Assembly (NCBI GenBank): GCA_020832655.1 | Contig: JAFIEF010000016.1 | Coordinates: 1-54,685 of the forward strand | DNA: 54,685 bases | Direction of reading: 5' to 3' | Origin: Paracoccaceae bacterium | GTDB lineage: Bacteria > Pseudomonadota > Alphaproteobacteria > Rhodobacterales > Rhodobacteraceae | Shown: positions 7,926 through 15,352 of the stretch, piece by piece | How the letters are laid out: each line of letters starts with the position of its first letter | Numbering within the stretch: position 1 is the first letter of the stretch | Translations under genes and position numbers: made by a program | The notes under the pieces: generated by a model | What the model saw: the letters and a program-made list of their open reading frames with translations, nothing else | Databases searched by the model: none | Told to the model about the DNA's origin: nothing

Positions 7926-9236
7926 TCAAAGCAGGCTGAGTGGCCAGGTCACGATCTGCGGGAACGCAAAGACGATTGCGATGGCCAGCAGGTCGCAGAT
8001 CACGAAGGGCATCGCGGCGCGGTAGATGTCACCCATTGTGGTGTTGCGCGGTGCAACTGCCTTCATCACGAACAGCGCCGCCCCGAATGGCGGAGAGGTC
8101 GCCCCGGTTTCAATCGCGATCAGGAACAGCACCCCGAACCAGACCGGGTTGTAGCCCAGTTCGATCACCACCGGGATGTAGATCGGCAGGGTGATCAGCA
8201 TGATCGGCAGCGGCCCCATGAAGGTGCCCAGAACGATGACCGAGCCGATCATGATCAGGATAAGCATATCCGGCGACACATCCTGCCCCATCACGAAATC
8301 GACCATGCCGAAGGTCGCGCCGGTAAAGGACAGAAGCTGGCTGAACCCCACCGCGCCCGCCACGATCAGCAGCACCATGGCCGAGATGTTCGACGCGCTG
8401 AACAGGCTTTCGCCAAAGACCTTGGCCGACAACCGGCCGCGAATGGCCGCCAGAAGCAGCGTTGTCACCGCGCCCATCGCCGCCGCTTCGGTCGGCGTGG
8501 CGATGCCCAGCAGGATCAACCCCACCACCGAGAACACCACCACCGACAGCGGCAGGATGTTGACAGTGGTTGCTTTCAGCTTTTCGCGCATGGGGGTTTC
8601 GGGCACGTCGAATGACGGGGCCAGATGCGGCTGCAACCAGCACCGGCCCCAGATATAGGCGGCATAGATCACCGCCATCAGCAGCCCCGGCAGGATGATC
8701 GCGATCAGGATCTGCGCAATCGAAAGCCGCCCGATAACGCCCAGGATCACCGCCAGCGACGAGGGCGGGATCATGATCGCCAGCCCCGCCGAGCCAAGGA
8801 TCGGCCCCAGTGACATCGGCTTGGCATAGCCGCGCTTTTCCATCTCTGGTACCAGCGCCGAGCCAAGCAGCGCGGTCGAGCCCATCGAATTGCCGGTCAG
8901 CGTGGAAAACAGCACACCACCGCCCACCGCCATGAAGGCCAGCCGCCCGCGCACGCGCCCGATCCATTTGTCGACCGTATCCATCAGGTCGATGGCAATG
9001 CGCGAGCGAAACATCACCTCGCCCATGATCATGAACAGCGCAATGGGTACCAGCGTGAAGGACATCAGCGCCGAAGCAGTGTTCGAGATCAGTTGCTCGA
9101 CCCCCACAAAGCCGCCAAGCAGCAGATAGGCCGCCACCGCATTGACCAGCAGGAAGGAAAACGCGACCGGCAATCCCAGCAGCATCAGCCCCAGAAGTCC
9201 GGCGATAACGACAGCGAAGGTGGTATACCATTCCAT
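7926..9236 (-). CDS. dctM: TRAP transporter large permease (DctM)
   Basis: This 436-residue protein has about 12 hydrophobic segments and typical DctM features, including SRIAIDLMDTVDKWIGRVRG, GNSMGSTALLGSALVPEM and the ETGATSPPFGAALFVMK region near residue 380. It forms the sodium-driven channel of a TRAP importer for organic acids. The ATG overlaps the dctQ stop by one base (9236), and the sulfatase follows closely, so the genes form one operon. TRAP substrates are mostly carboxylates or sulfonates; the enzymes around it suggest an aromatic acid, but this is inference. Confidence 0.93.
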   Translation of the reverse strand: MEWYTTFAVVIAGLLGLMLLGLPVAFSFLLVNAVAAYLLLGGFVGVEQLISNTASALMSFTLVPIALFMIMGEVMFRSRIAIDLMDTVDKWIGRVRGRLAFMAVGGGVLFSTLTGNSMGSTALLGSALVPEMEKRGYAKPMSLGPILGSAGLAIMIPPSSLAVILGVIGRLSIAQILIAIILPGLLMAVIYAAYIWGRCWLQPHLAPSFDVPETPMREKLKATTVNILPLSVVVFSVVGLILLGIATPTEAAAMGAVTTLLLAAIRGRLSAKVFGESLFSASNISAMVLLIVAGAVGFSQLLSFTGATFGMVDFVMGQDVSPDMLILIMIGSVIVLGTFMGPLPIMLITLPIYIPVVIELGYNPVWFGVLFLIAIETGATSPPFGAALFVMKAVAPRNTTMGDIYRAAMPFVICDLLAIAIVFAFPQIVTWPLSLL

Positions 9237-9754
9237 TACGTTCTCTCCCGCCGGTTGCTGATCGCAGCAATCAACTGATCCAGGAATTGCAGCGCCATCA
9301 GCCCGGTGCCGATGGGGAAGGCGGCGAAGATATACCAGCTTCGCGGTGCCATGACCGAGATGCGCCTTGTGCCCATCGCATATTGGTCAAGCACCAGTTG
9401 TACCCCCTTGATGGTCAGCACCACACAAAGCGCGCCACCCAGCACCGCGATGACAACGCGCAGCGCGCGCGCGGAATTTCCGCCAAGACCGGACAGAAAC
9501 AGATCGACCGTAACATGGCGGTTGTGCTGCAACAGGTAAGGGGCCGCCAGAAAGGTGATGTAAAGCAGCGAGTATTCACTGACTTCCGTCACCCAAAGCT
9601 GCGAGCGCCCGCCCATATAGCGCCAGCTGACTTCTGCGAAGATCATCATCGCCACGGTGAACAGAACAGCCGCCGCGATGATTGCCAGACCAAGATTCAG
9701 ATAGCCTGCGGCAGCCATCACGCGGCGATAGGTCGAAGCGATGGCAGCGGGCAT
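9236..9754 (-). CDS. dctQ: TRAP transporter small permease (DctQ)
   Basis: This 172-residue protein has four hydrophobic segments (about residues 18-40, 60-78, 98-118 and 135-155). The family-typical stretch SQLWVTEVSEYSLLYITFLA is followed by the charged HNRHVTVD. It forms the membrane complex with DctM, whose start codon overlaps this stop. The ATG is preceded by GGAG (CAGGAGACGACA), a good ribosome site. It lies 95 bases downstream of dctP, with two hairpins in the gap that probably lower expression relative to the binding protein. Confidence 0.9.
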   Translation of the reverse strand: MPAAIASTYRRVMAAAGYLNLGLAIIAAAVLFTVAMMIFAEVSWRYMGGRSQLWVTEVSEYSLLYITFLAAPYLLQHNRHVTVDLFLSGLGGNSARALRVVIAVLGGALCVVLTIKGVQLVLDQYAMGTRRISVMAPRSWYIFAAFPIGTGLMALQFLDQLIAAISNRRERT

Positions 9755-9782
9755 TGTCGTCTCCTGTAGCTGGACAAGACGT

Positions 9783-9842
9783 GCAAGCCATAGCTTGCGG
9801 GGAAGCGCACACGGGCAGGCTGCATCGCACCCTGCCCGCGTG
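9783..9842 (-). terminator. Intra-operon hairpins between dctP and dctQ
   Basis: Two stem-loops lie between the TRAP binding-protein gene and the permease genes. The first after the dctP stop is a 12-pair stem (9831-9842 with 9808-9819, one G-U pair). The second is GCAAGC-CATA-GCTTGC (9783-9798). Neither has a long T run, so they look like a partial terminator or RNA-stabilising attenuator that lets the binding protein be made in excess. Confidence 0.55.
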
Positions 9843-9849
9843 ACAATCC

Positions 9850-10818
9850 TCAGTCCACCATAAAGGCGCGCAACTCGTCGGCATGTGCGGGCGCACGCTC
9901 TGCCATTGCCGCCCAGGCGGCATCCAGCGCGGTTGTCAGATAGGCGTCTGCCGCCGCACCTTCGAGGGTGATCCGTTCAAACCCGGCGGCTTCCATCTGG
10001 GCATCGCCCATCGCCAGCATCTCATCCCACATGCCGTCGATTTCGGGGGCCAGATCGGTCATGATGAAGTCGACAACGCGCGATTGCAGATCGGCGTCAA
10101 GGCGTGCCCAGGCGCGCGGGTTGACCAGGATCGGGAACCCGGCACGATAGAAGCTCGGGGCGATGTAATGGGTCACCACACCCTTGAACTGCTCGGCCCA
10201 GCCAACCGAACCGCGCACGAAGCCATCCACCAGCCCGCGTTCCATTGCGGTGAAGATTTCCTCTTGCGGCATCACGATGGGTTCTGCCCCCAATGCGCGC
10301 ACGAAGGGCAGCACGGTCGGAAACACCCGGATGCGGCGATTGGCCAGTTCCTCGACGCTGTCAAGCGGACGATTCAGGAAGATGTAGAACTGCACTTCGC
10401 TGGCGGGGACTTCGCCGATCAGTTCCAGCCCGACCTCGCGGTGAATTTCTGCCATGCGCTCGAAGTAGCCGCCATCGCGGATTTCCTCGAAGGATTTCAG
10501 CGACAGGTTCGGCGTCGCTGCCGCAGGCAACAGCCCCTCATAGAAGCTGGGGCTGACAAAAGCCATGTCGATGGCGCCTGCACGCACCGCATTGCCCTGC
10601 TCGAAAGGCGGGATGACTTCCGGCCCGCCGCGCCAGTTGATCTGCAACTCGCCTTCGAATTCGGTGTTGATGCGTTCCACGAAGTGGTGGAAGCCTTGCG
10701 AGATATCGGCAGCGGCGGGCGCGAAGGATACGGCATTGAGCCGCACTTCAGCCAGTGCCGTGCCCGCCAGCGACAGCATCGCCGCGCCCATGAGGGTGGA
10801 TTTCAGAAGCGTTTTCAT
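9850..10818 (-). CDS. dctP: TRAP transporter substrate-binding protein (DctP)
   Basis: The 322-residue protein has a Sec signal peptide (MKTLLKSTLMGAAMLSLAGTALA, 23 residues) and a DctP solute-binding domain. Landmarks are GAIDMAFVSPSFYEG and the helix-strand NRRIRVFPT, where the central Arg normally pairs with the substrate carboxylate. I chose the ATG at 10818 because GGGAGACGAC precedes it; longer in-frame starts run into the neighbouring gene. It captures the substrate in the periplasm for DctQM. It lies 43 bases after the FAD monooxygenase gene and should share its promoter, linking uptake to ring hydroxylation. Confidence 0.9.
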   Translation of the reverse strand: MKTLLKSTLMGAAMLSLAGTALAEVRLNAVSFAPAAADISQGFHHFVERINTEFEGELQINWRGGPEVIPPFEQGNAVRAGAIDMAFVSPSFYEGLLPAAATPNLSLKSFEEIRDGGYFERMAEIHREVGLELIGEVPASEVQFYIFLNRPLDSVEELANRRIRVFPTVLPFVRALGAEPIVMPQEEIFTAMERGLVDGFVRGSVGWAEQFKGVVTHYIAPSFYRAGFPILVNPRAWARLDADLQSRVVDFIMTDLAPEIDGMWDEMLAMGDAQMEAAGFERITLEGAAADAYLTTALDAAWAAMAERAPAHADELRAFMVD

Positions 10819-10861
10819 TGTCGTCTCCCTGTTGGTGATGGGGGTGTCCGGGGCAATCCTG

Positions 10862-11992
10862 TCAGGCCAGCTCTGCCGACCAGGCGTGGTAGCCATAAAC
10901 CCAATCGGCATTGCCCTTGGATTTAAGCCATTCATTGGCCAGCGAAGAGCGCTGGATTTCAGCGGTGCGCGGAATGCGCGCATTCTCATAGCGTTGCAGG
11001 GCGGCGGGCAGATCGGCGCTCGTGCAGCCTTCGACCGCGCGGGCCAGAACCACCGCATCCTCGATTGCCATGCAGGCGCCCTGCGCCATGAACGGCACCA
11101 TAGGATGCGCGGCATCGCCCAGCAGCGTCACGCGACCCACGGACCAGTGCTCCATCGGTTCGCGCACATGCAGCGCCGAACGGGTGACACTGTCACAGGC
11201 ATTTAGCAGGGCGCGGGCCTCGGGGTGGAAATCGGCATAGGCAGCGCGCAGTTCTTCAATGTCGCCCGGCAGGGTCCAGCCCTCTTCGGTCCAGCCTTCC
11301 TGCGCATTGGTGGCAAAGACGAAGATTTCCGCGCCATGCGTCAGCGGGAAAGTCACGATCTGACGGTCAGGTGTCGGCCCCCACCATTTGGTGAAGGCAT
11401 CAAGATCACGGATATCGCCTGCACGTTCGCGCGGGAATACGGCGCGCCATGACACAAGCCCGGTGAATTTCGGCGCATCCGGCCCGAACAGCGCGTTGCG
11501 CACGGCGGAATGTATCCCATCCGCGCCGATGACCAGATCAAAGCTTTCCTGCTGCCCGTCATCAAAGCGCACATGGGCCTTCCCGGCGTCCTGGGTGATA
11601 CCGGTGACGCGGGTGCCGAAGCGGATCACGCCTTCGGGCAGCTTTTCTTCCAGCGCGCCCAGCAGATCGGCGCGGTGGATGGTCAGTTGCGGTGCGCCAT
11701 AGCGCGATTCGGCCTCGGTGCTCATGGGCAGGCGCGAGGTTTCTTCGCCGGTATCCCAGGTGCGGCTGATGCGATGGGTGGGGCGCGCGGCATTCTCGCG
11801 CAGCTTTTCGCCCACCCCAAGGCGGTCAAGCGCATGAACGGCATTGGGGGTCAGGTTCACATCAGCGCCAACACGGCCGAACCGGGGTGCCTGTTCATAT
11901 ATCGTGACCTCGTGGCCCTGCGCGCGCAGCGCGATGGCCGCAGCCATGCCACCCACGCCCCCGCCGCAGATTGCGATAGAAAAAGCTGTCAT
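10862..11992 (-). CDS. FAD-dependent aromatic monooxygenase (salicylate / 6-hydroxynicotinate hydroxylase family)
   Basis: This 376-residue class A flavoprotein hydroxylase has an N-terminal dinucleotide site (GGGVGG at residues 10-15, acidic E33), the DLVIGADGIHSAVR motif and the flavin-binding GDAAHPMVPFMAQGA near residue 297. The family uses NAD(P)H and oxygen to hydroxylate, often with decarboxylation, aromatic acids such as salicylate or 6-hydroxynicotinate. The start at 11992 follows GGAGG with five bases spacing. It is the first gene of the leftward operon, directly behind a strong promoter, ahead of the TRAP genes. The C-terminal WVYGY stretch recalls NicC-type enzymes, but the 2,5-dihydroxypyridine genes nicX and nicF are absent, so the substrate stays open. 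Confidence 0.87.
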   Translation of the reverse strand: MTAFSIAICGGGVGGMAAAIALRAQGHEVTIYEQAPRFGRVGADVNLTPNAVHALDRLGVGEKLRENAARPTHRISRTWDTGEETSRLPMSTEAESRYGAPQLTIHRADLLGALEEKLPEGVIRFGTRVTGITQDAGKAHVRFDDGQQESFDLVIGADGIHSAVRNALFGPDAPKFTGLVSWRAVFPRERAGDIRDLDAFTKWWGPTPDRQIVTFPLTHGAEIFVFATNAQEGWTEEGWTLPGDIEELRAAYADFHPEARALLNACDSVTRSALHVREPMEHWSVGRVTLLGDAAHPMVPFMAQGACMAIEDAVVLARAVEGCTSADLPAALQRYENARIPRTAEIQRSSLANEWLKSKGNADWVYGYHAWSAELA

Positions 11993-12015
11993 CCTGGCCT
12001 CCGTTGCCCTGTCGG

Positions 12016-12027
12016 ATATGTTCATAT
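12016..12027. promoter_or_regulatory. Palindromic operator candidate, leftward promoter
   Basis: ATATGTTCATAT is a 5-base dyad with two central bases, at about +9 to +20 of the predicted leftward transcript. Read on the reverse strand with its flank (TGCAAATATGAACATAT), it resembles the site at 12160-12177 beside the rightward promoter. A regulator bound here would block initiation or clearance. The IclR protein encoded at 5.5 kb is the obvious candidate. Confidence 0.5.
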
Positions 12028-12042
12028 TTGCACGTATCGTTC

Positions 12043-12072
12043 ATAATATTTCGACCCCGACAGGACTGTCAA
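12043..12072 (-). promoter_or_regulatory. Leftward sigma-70-type promoter of the monooxygenase/TRAP operon
   Basis: On the reverse strand a perfect -35 TTGACA (12072-12067) is followed after 18 bases by -10 TATTAT (12048-12043). The predicted transcript starts near 12036, about 44 bases before the monooxygenase ATG. The match is unusually good for this GC-rich genome. Confidence 0.65.
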
Positions 12073-12127
12073 CCCCTGATTTCGGGCAGAGCGCAAAAGA
12101 AACCTGCCCGCCATCGGCATTCTGCAA

Positions 12128-12156
12128 TTGACAAGCCCCATTGTCGTGTTTATCAA
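12128..12156 (+). promoter_or_regulatory. Rightward promoter of the cupin-ALDH operon
   Basis: A perfect TTGACA (12128-12133), a 17-base spacer and TATCAA (12151-12156, four of six consensus bases) lie about 100 bases upstream of the cupin gene. Transcription would start near 12163, leaving an untranslated leader of some 85 bases. Confidence 0.6.
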
Positions 12157-12166
12157 TATTGCACAT

Positions 12167-12176
12167 TATGATCATA
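12167..12176. promoter_or_regulatory. Palindromic operator candidate, rightward promoter
   Basis: TATGATCATA is a perfect 10-base palindrome at about +4 to +14 of the predicted rightward transcript. Its context TGCACATTATGATCATAT (12160-12177) matches the leftward site on the opposite strand, and both fit TATGNNCATA. The mirrored arrangement suggests one repressor controls both operons. Confidence 0.5.
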
Positions 12177-12249
12177 TATGAACTATTCTGATCGGAACAG
12201 ACGGCCCCTGCCCCCCTTATGCAAGGCATGCAGCACAGGAGAGATGACC

Positions 12250-12804
12250 ATGACCGCAGCCCCCATCAAATTCCCCTCTATCGAACCCGAAGACGTGCAA
12301 ATCCCCAACGGCAAGACGCTTGCGGAATGGGTCGAGAGCCGCATTGCGCGCTATGAAACCCGCACGCTTGACTGGGATGCGCTGAAATTCCAGGCCGATC
12401 ATGACCCCAAATACCGCCGCGCCCAGATGCGCTATATCGGCACTGGCGCCACCGGCGTCACGGATGACGAGAATGTCGTCCCGGCCGAGCATTTCACCTT
12501 CTCGACTATGGTTCTGCCTGCGGGCTGCGAAGGACCGCTGCATATTCACCGCGACGCAGAGGAAGTGTTCTTCATCCTTAAGGGTCACAAGATCCGGCTG
12601 TTCATCGAACATAAGGGAGAGATGGTCGAGACCGTTCTGACCGAGCGCGACATCATCTCGGTGCCGCCGGGGCTGTATCGTGGCCTGCGCAATGAAGGGA
12701 TCGAAGAAGCCCTGATGTGCGTGATGATCGGCAACCCCAAGCCGGTGACGCCCACCTATCCCGAAGACCATCCGGTCTCGAAGATCAAGCGTCCGTCGAA
12801 ATAA
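12250..12804 (+). CDS. Cupin-domain protein
   Basis: This 184-residue protein has one conserved cupin barrel. Motif 1 is PLHIHRDAEEVFFILKG (residues about 96-112), with two His and a Glu as likely metal ligands; motif 2 lies near ISVPPGLYRGLRN. The ATG at 12250 is chosen because GGAG lies eight bases upstream; an ATG at 12244 is too close to it. It is the first gene of the rightward catabolic operon. Single-domain cupins of this kind can be dioxygenases, isomerases, decarboxylases or small-molecule sensors. The role here, perhaps a second ring-modifying step, is unknown. Confidence 0.82.
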   Translation: MTAAPIKFPSIEPEDVQIPNGKTLAEWVESRIARYETRTLDWDALKFQADHDPKYRRAQMRYIGTGATGVTDDENVVPAEHFTFSTMVLPAGCEGPLHIHRDAEEVFFILKGHKIRLFIEHKGEMVETVLTERDIISVPPGLYRGLRNEGIEEALMCVMIGNPKPVTPTYPEDHPVSKIKRPSK

Positions 12805-12819
12805 GCGGGGAACAGGGCG

Positions 12820-13635
12820 ATGCGCATGCAGATGACCAATGGCTTGGCCTGGCGGGAACGCCCCGGCACCGGGCCGGTGCTGGTCTGCCTGCACGGCATC
12901 GGCTCTGGGCCGCACGGCTTTGACGCGCTGGCAGCGCATCTGCCCGACGATATACGCATGATCGCCTGGTCGGCCCCCGGCTATGGCGACAGCCAGCCCC
13001 TTGCGCGCGACTGGCCCGTGGCGCGCGACTATGCCGAGGCGCTGGCCGCGCTGGTCGCGGCGCTGGGGCTGGGGCGGTTTCACCTGCTGGGCCATTCGCT
13101 GGGCACGCTGATCGCGGCAGACTACGCCGCGCACCATCCGCAGCAGGTGGCGGGGCTGATCCTTGTCTCCTGCGCGCAAGGCATGGGGGTGCCACCCGGC
13201 GCCGACCTGCCCGCGAAGGCAGCGGCGCGGCTTTCCGATCTGGAACAGATGGGGCCGCTGGCCTTTGCCCGCGCACGCGCGCCGCGGCTGGTTCACGAAC
13301 CTGCCGCGCATCCCGATCTTGTCGCCGCGATTGCCGACACAATGGCAAAAATCCGGCTTCCGGGCTACGCTCAGGCGGTGCGGATGCTGTCCTCGGGCGA
13401 TCTGGCGGGCGCAGTGCGCAGCCTTCGCGCGCCGACCACGATTGTCGTGGGTGCGCAAGACATCGTCACCCCGCCTGCGCAATCGCGCGGCGCATGGGAC
13501 GCGCTGCCCCCTGCCGCACGACGCCATTTCGCGCTGCTGCCGGAAACCGGCCACGCAGCCCCCCAACAAGCACCCGCGGCACTGGCCCGGATCATCACAA
13601 AGGCCATTCGCCAGCAACAGGGAGAGGAACAATGA
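12820..13635 (+). CDS. Alpha/beta-fold hydrolase
   Basis: This 271-residue hydrolase has the oxyanion motif LHGIGSG (from residue 24), nucleophile S93 in GHSLG, and likely triad partners D214 (GAQD) and H245 (ETGH). In meta-cleavage pathways such enzymes hydrolyse C-C bonds of the ring-fission product; other members are esterases or lactonases. Its position just before the extradiol dioxygenase gene, with a four-base ATGA overlap, supports action on the dioxygenase product. Three closely spaced in-frame ATGs (12820, 12826, 12832) leave the exact start uncertain. There is no signal peptide. Confidence 0.88.
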   Translation: MRMQMTNGLAWRERPGTGPVLVCLHGIGSGPHGFDALAAHLPDDIRMIAWSAPGYGDSQPLARDWPVARDYAEALAALVAALGLGRFHLLGHSLGTLIAADYAAHHPQQVAGLILVSCAQGMGVPPGADLPAKAAARLSDLEQMGPLAFARARAPRLVHEPAAHPDLVAAIADTMAKIRLPGYAQAVRMLSSGDLAGAVRSLRAPTTIVVGAQDIVTPPAQSRGAWDALPPAARRHFALLPETGHAAPQQAPAALARIITKAIRQQQGEEQ

Positions 13636-14558
13636 CCGAACTGGTTCGCGTCGCAGCATTGCGCGGCATCGTCATGCGGGCACCGGGCATCACCGCCACC
13701 CGCGATTTCTATATCGAGAATTGGGGCGTGTCCCTTGCACATGAAGAAGACGGCACCGTCTGGCTGCGCGGCACCGGGACCGAGCCTTTCATCTATGGGC
13801 TGAAGGACGGCCCGGTCTATGGCATCGAATATGTCCATTTCGCCATGCCCGACCGCGCCGCGATGGCCGCGCTGCACGCCCAGGTCGTGGCTGCCGGGGC
13901 GACAGTGCTGGGCGATCCCGGCCCGTTTGATGATTTTGCCGGCGGTTGGGGATTCGAGATGCTCGACCCCGATGACCGCCGCCTGCGTTTTCGCTGCGAA
14001 GCGCGCGACACTGCGCCGCTTGACGAATGGGCGCGGCCGAAAAAGGTCAGCCATGTGGTGCTCAACACCGCCGATATGGACGGGCTGGAAGCATGGTATC
14101 GCGATGTGCTGGGCTTTCGCGTATCGGATTACAGCGCCGATCAGATGGTGTTCCTGCGCTGCGCGTCAGACCATCATTCGATTGCGCTGGTGCGCGGGCA
14201 ATATCCCAGCGTCAACCATGTCGCATTCGAATTGCCGACGCTGAATGAATTCATGCGCTCGATCGGGCGGATGAAACAAAAGGGCATCGTGCCCACCTGG
14301 GGGCCGGGACGACACGGGCCGGGGGACAACCCCTTTGCCTATTTCTGCTCGCCCTCGGGCTTCGTGATCGAATTTACCAGCGAGTTGCAGCAGATCGACG
14401 AAGACACCCATGAAGCGCAGATCTGGTCGCGCGACGACCCCGAGGCGATGGACCGCTGGATGACCGCAGGCCCGCCGACATCTGCGCAACGCGCCATCAT
14501 GCAGGGCCGCCCCGATCCGGGCTGGCCGGAACTGCGCACCGGAAAGGACGCGACATGA
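13632..14558 (+). CDS. Type I extradiol ring-cleavage dioxygenase (two-domain VOC)
   Basis: The 308-residue protein has two vicinal-oxygen-chelate modules. The C-terminal one holds the Fe(II) triad H141 (KKVSHVV), H196 (VNHVAFE) and E247 (FVIEFTSE), as in 2,3-dihydroxybiphenyl and catechol 2,3-dioxygenases. The N-terminal module lacks the ligands, which is usual for type I extradiol enzymes. The start at 13632 follows GGAGAGGAACA and overlaps the hydrolase stop by four bases. It should open a catechol-like ring next to the two hydroxyls. A C-terminal extension of about 50 residues after the last ligand is family-typical. The exact diol substrate cannot be assigned. Confidence 0.88.
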   Translation: MTELVRVAALRGIVMRAPGITATRDFYIENWGVSLAHEEDGTVWLRGTGTEPFIYGLKDGPVYGIEYVHFAMPDRAAMAALHAQVVAAGATVLGDPGPFDDFAGGWGFEMLDPDDRRLRFRCEARDTAPLDEWARPKKVSHVVLNTADMDGLEAWYRDVLGFRVSDYSADQMVFLRCASDHHSIALVRGQYPSVNHVAFELPTLNEFMRSIGRMKQKGIVPTWGPGRHGPGDNPFAYFCSPSGFVIEFTSELQQIDEDTHEAQIWSRDDPEAMDRWMTAGPPTSAQRAIMQGRPDPGWPELRTGKDAT

Positions 14559-15340
14559 AACCCTATGAAGGTATGAGCACGGTCGTGACCGGCGGCTCCT
14601 CTGGCATCGGGCTGGCCACTGTGCGGCTATTGCTGGAACAGGGCGCGCGCGTGGCGCTTTGCGCCCGCAATGAAGGGCGGCTGAAGGACGTGGCACAGCT
14701 ACTGGCGCGCGATCATGGCGATGACCGGGTTCTGGCGCGCGCCTTTTCGGTGCTTGACCCAAGCGCAGTGCAGGGTTTCGCGCAAGAGGTCGAAAGCCGC
14801 TTCGGGGGCTGCGATCTGCTGGTGAACAATGCCGGACAGGGGCGTCAATCAACCTTTGCCGACACGAATGATGAAGACTGGCGCGCCGAATATGATCTGA
14901 AGCTTTTCAGCCAGATCCATCCGATCCGGGCCTTTCTGCCCATGCTGCGCAGCGCCAGGGGTGCGATTGTGGCGGTGAATTCATTGCTGGCCTATCAGCC
15001 AGAACCGCACATGGTCTGCACCTCCTCGGCGCGGGCCGGGGTGCAGAACCTGCTAAAATCGCTGAGCATCGAACTTGCCCCCGAAGTGCGGGTGAATTCG
15101 GTGCTGCTGGGTCTGGTCGGATCCGGCCAGTGGACGCGCCGCTTTGCCGAACGCCCCGACCAGTCGGTCAGCCGCAGCGAATGGTATGACGCGCTGGCGC
15201 GCGACAAGGGCATTCCGCTGGGCCGTCTGGGTGAACCGGAAGAAGCGGCATCGGCAATAGCCTTTCTGGGCAGCCGCGCCGCAAGCTACATCACCGGTGC
15301 GCAGCTCGATGTTTCGGGCGGCCTGTCACGGCATATCTGA
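14555..15340 (+). CDS. SDR-family protein with non-canonical active site
   Basis: This 261-residue Rossmann protein has the cofactor motif TGGSSGIG (residues 12-19), NNAG (91-94) and a C-terminal GAQLDVSGG, all typical of classical SDRs. The catalytic set is altered: Ser143 is present, but at the usual Tyr and Lys positions (S+13, S+17) the sequence VCTSSAR puts Thr156 and Arg160. It may therefore bind NAD(P) without classical dehydrogenase chemistry, or use other residues. It is coupled to the dioxygenase by a four-base overlap and followed by the ThDP enzyme 12 bases on. A dehydrogenase, isomerase or lyase-like role on a pathway intermediate is possible. Confidence 0.85.
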   Translation: MKPYEGMSTVVTGGSSGIGLATVRLLLEQGARVALCARNEGRLKDVAQLLARDHGDDRVLARAFSVLDPSAVQGFAQEVESRFGGCDLLVNNAGQGRQSTFADTNDEDWRAEYDLKLFSQIHPIRAFLPMLRSARGAIVAVNSLLAYQPEPHMVCTSSARAGVQNLLKSLSIELAPEVRVNSVLLGLVGSGQWTRRFAERPDQSVSRSEWYDALARDKGIPLGRLGEPEEAASAIAFLGSRAASYITGAQLDVSGGLSRHI

Positions 15341-15352
15341 AGGAAGAAGAAC

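Noticed and set aside
12041-12229. 62-codon leftward frame in the divergent promoter region
   Set aside because: It covers both predicted promoters and operators and has no protein character.
10862-12804. Nicotinate degradation (nic) cluster
   Set aside because: The flavoprotein resembles NicC, but nicX, nicF and nicE equivalents are absent, and the ring-cleaving enzyme is a VOC extradiol type.
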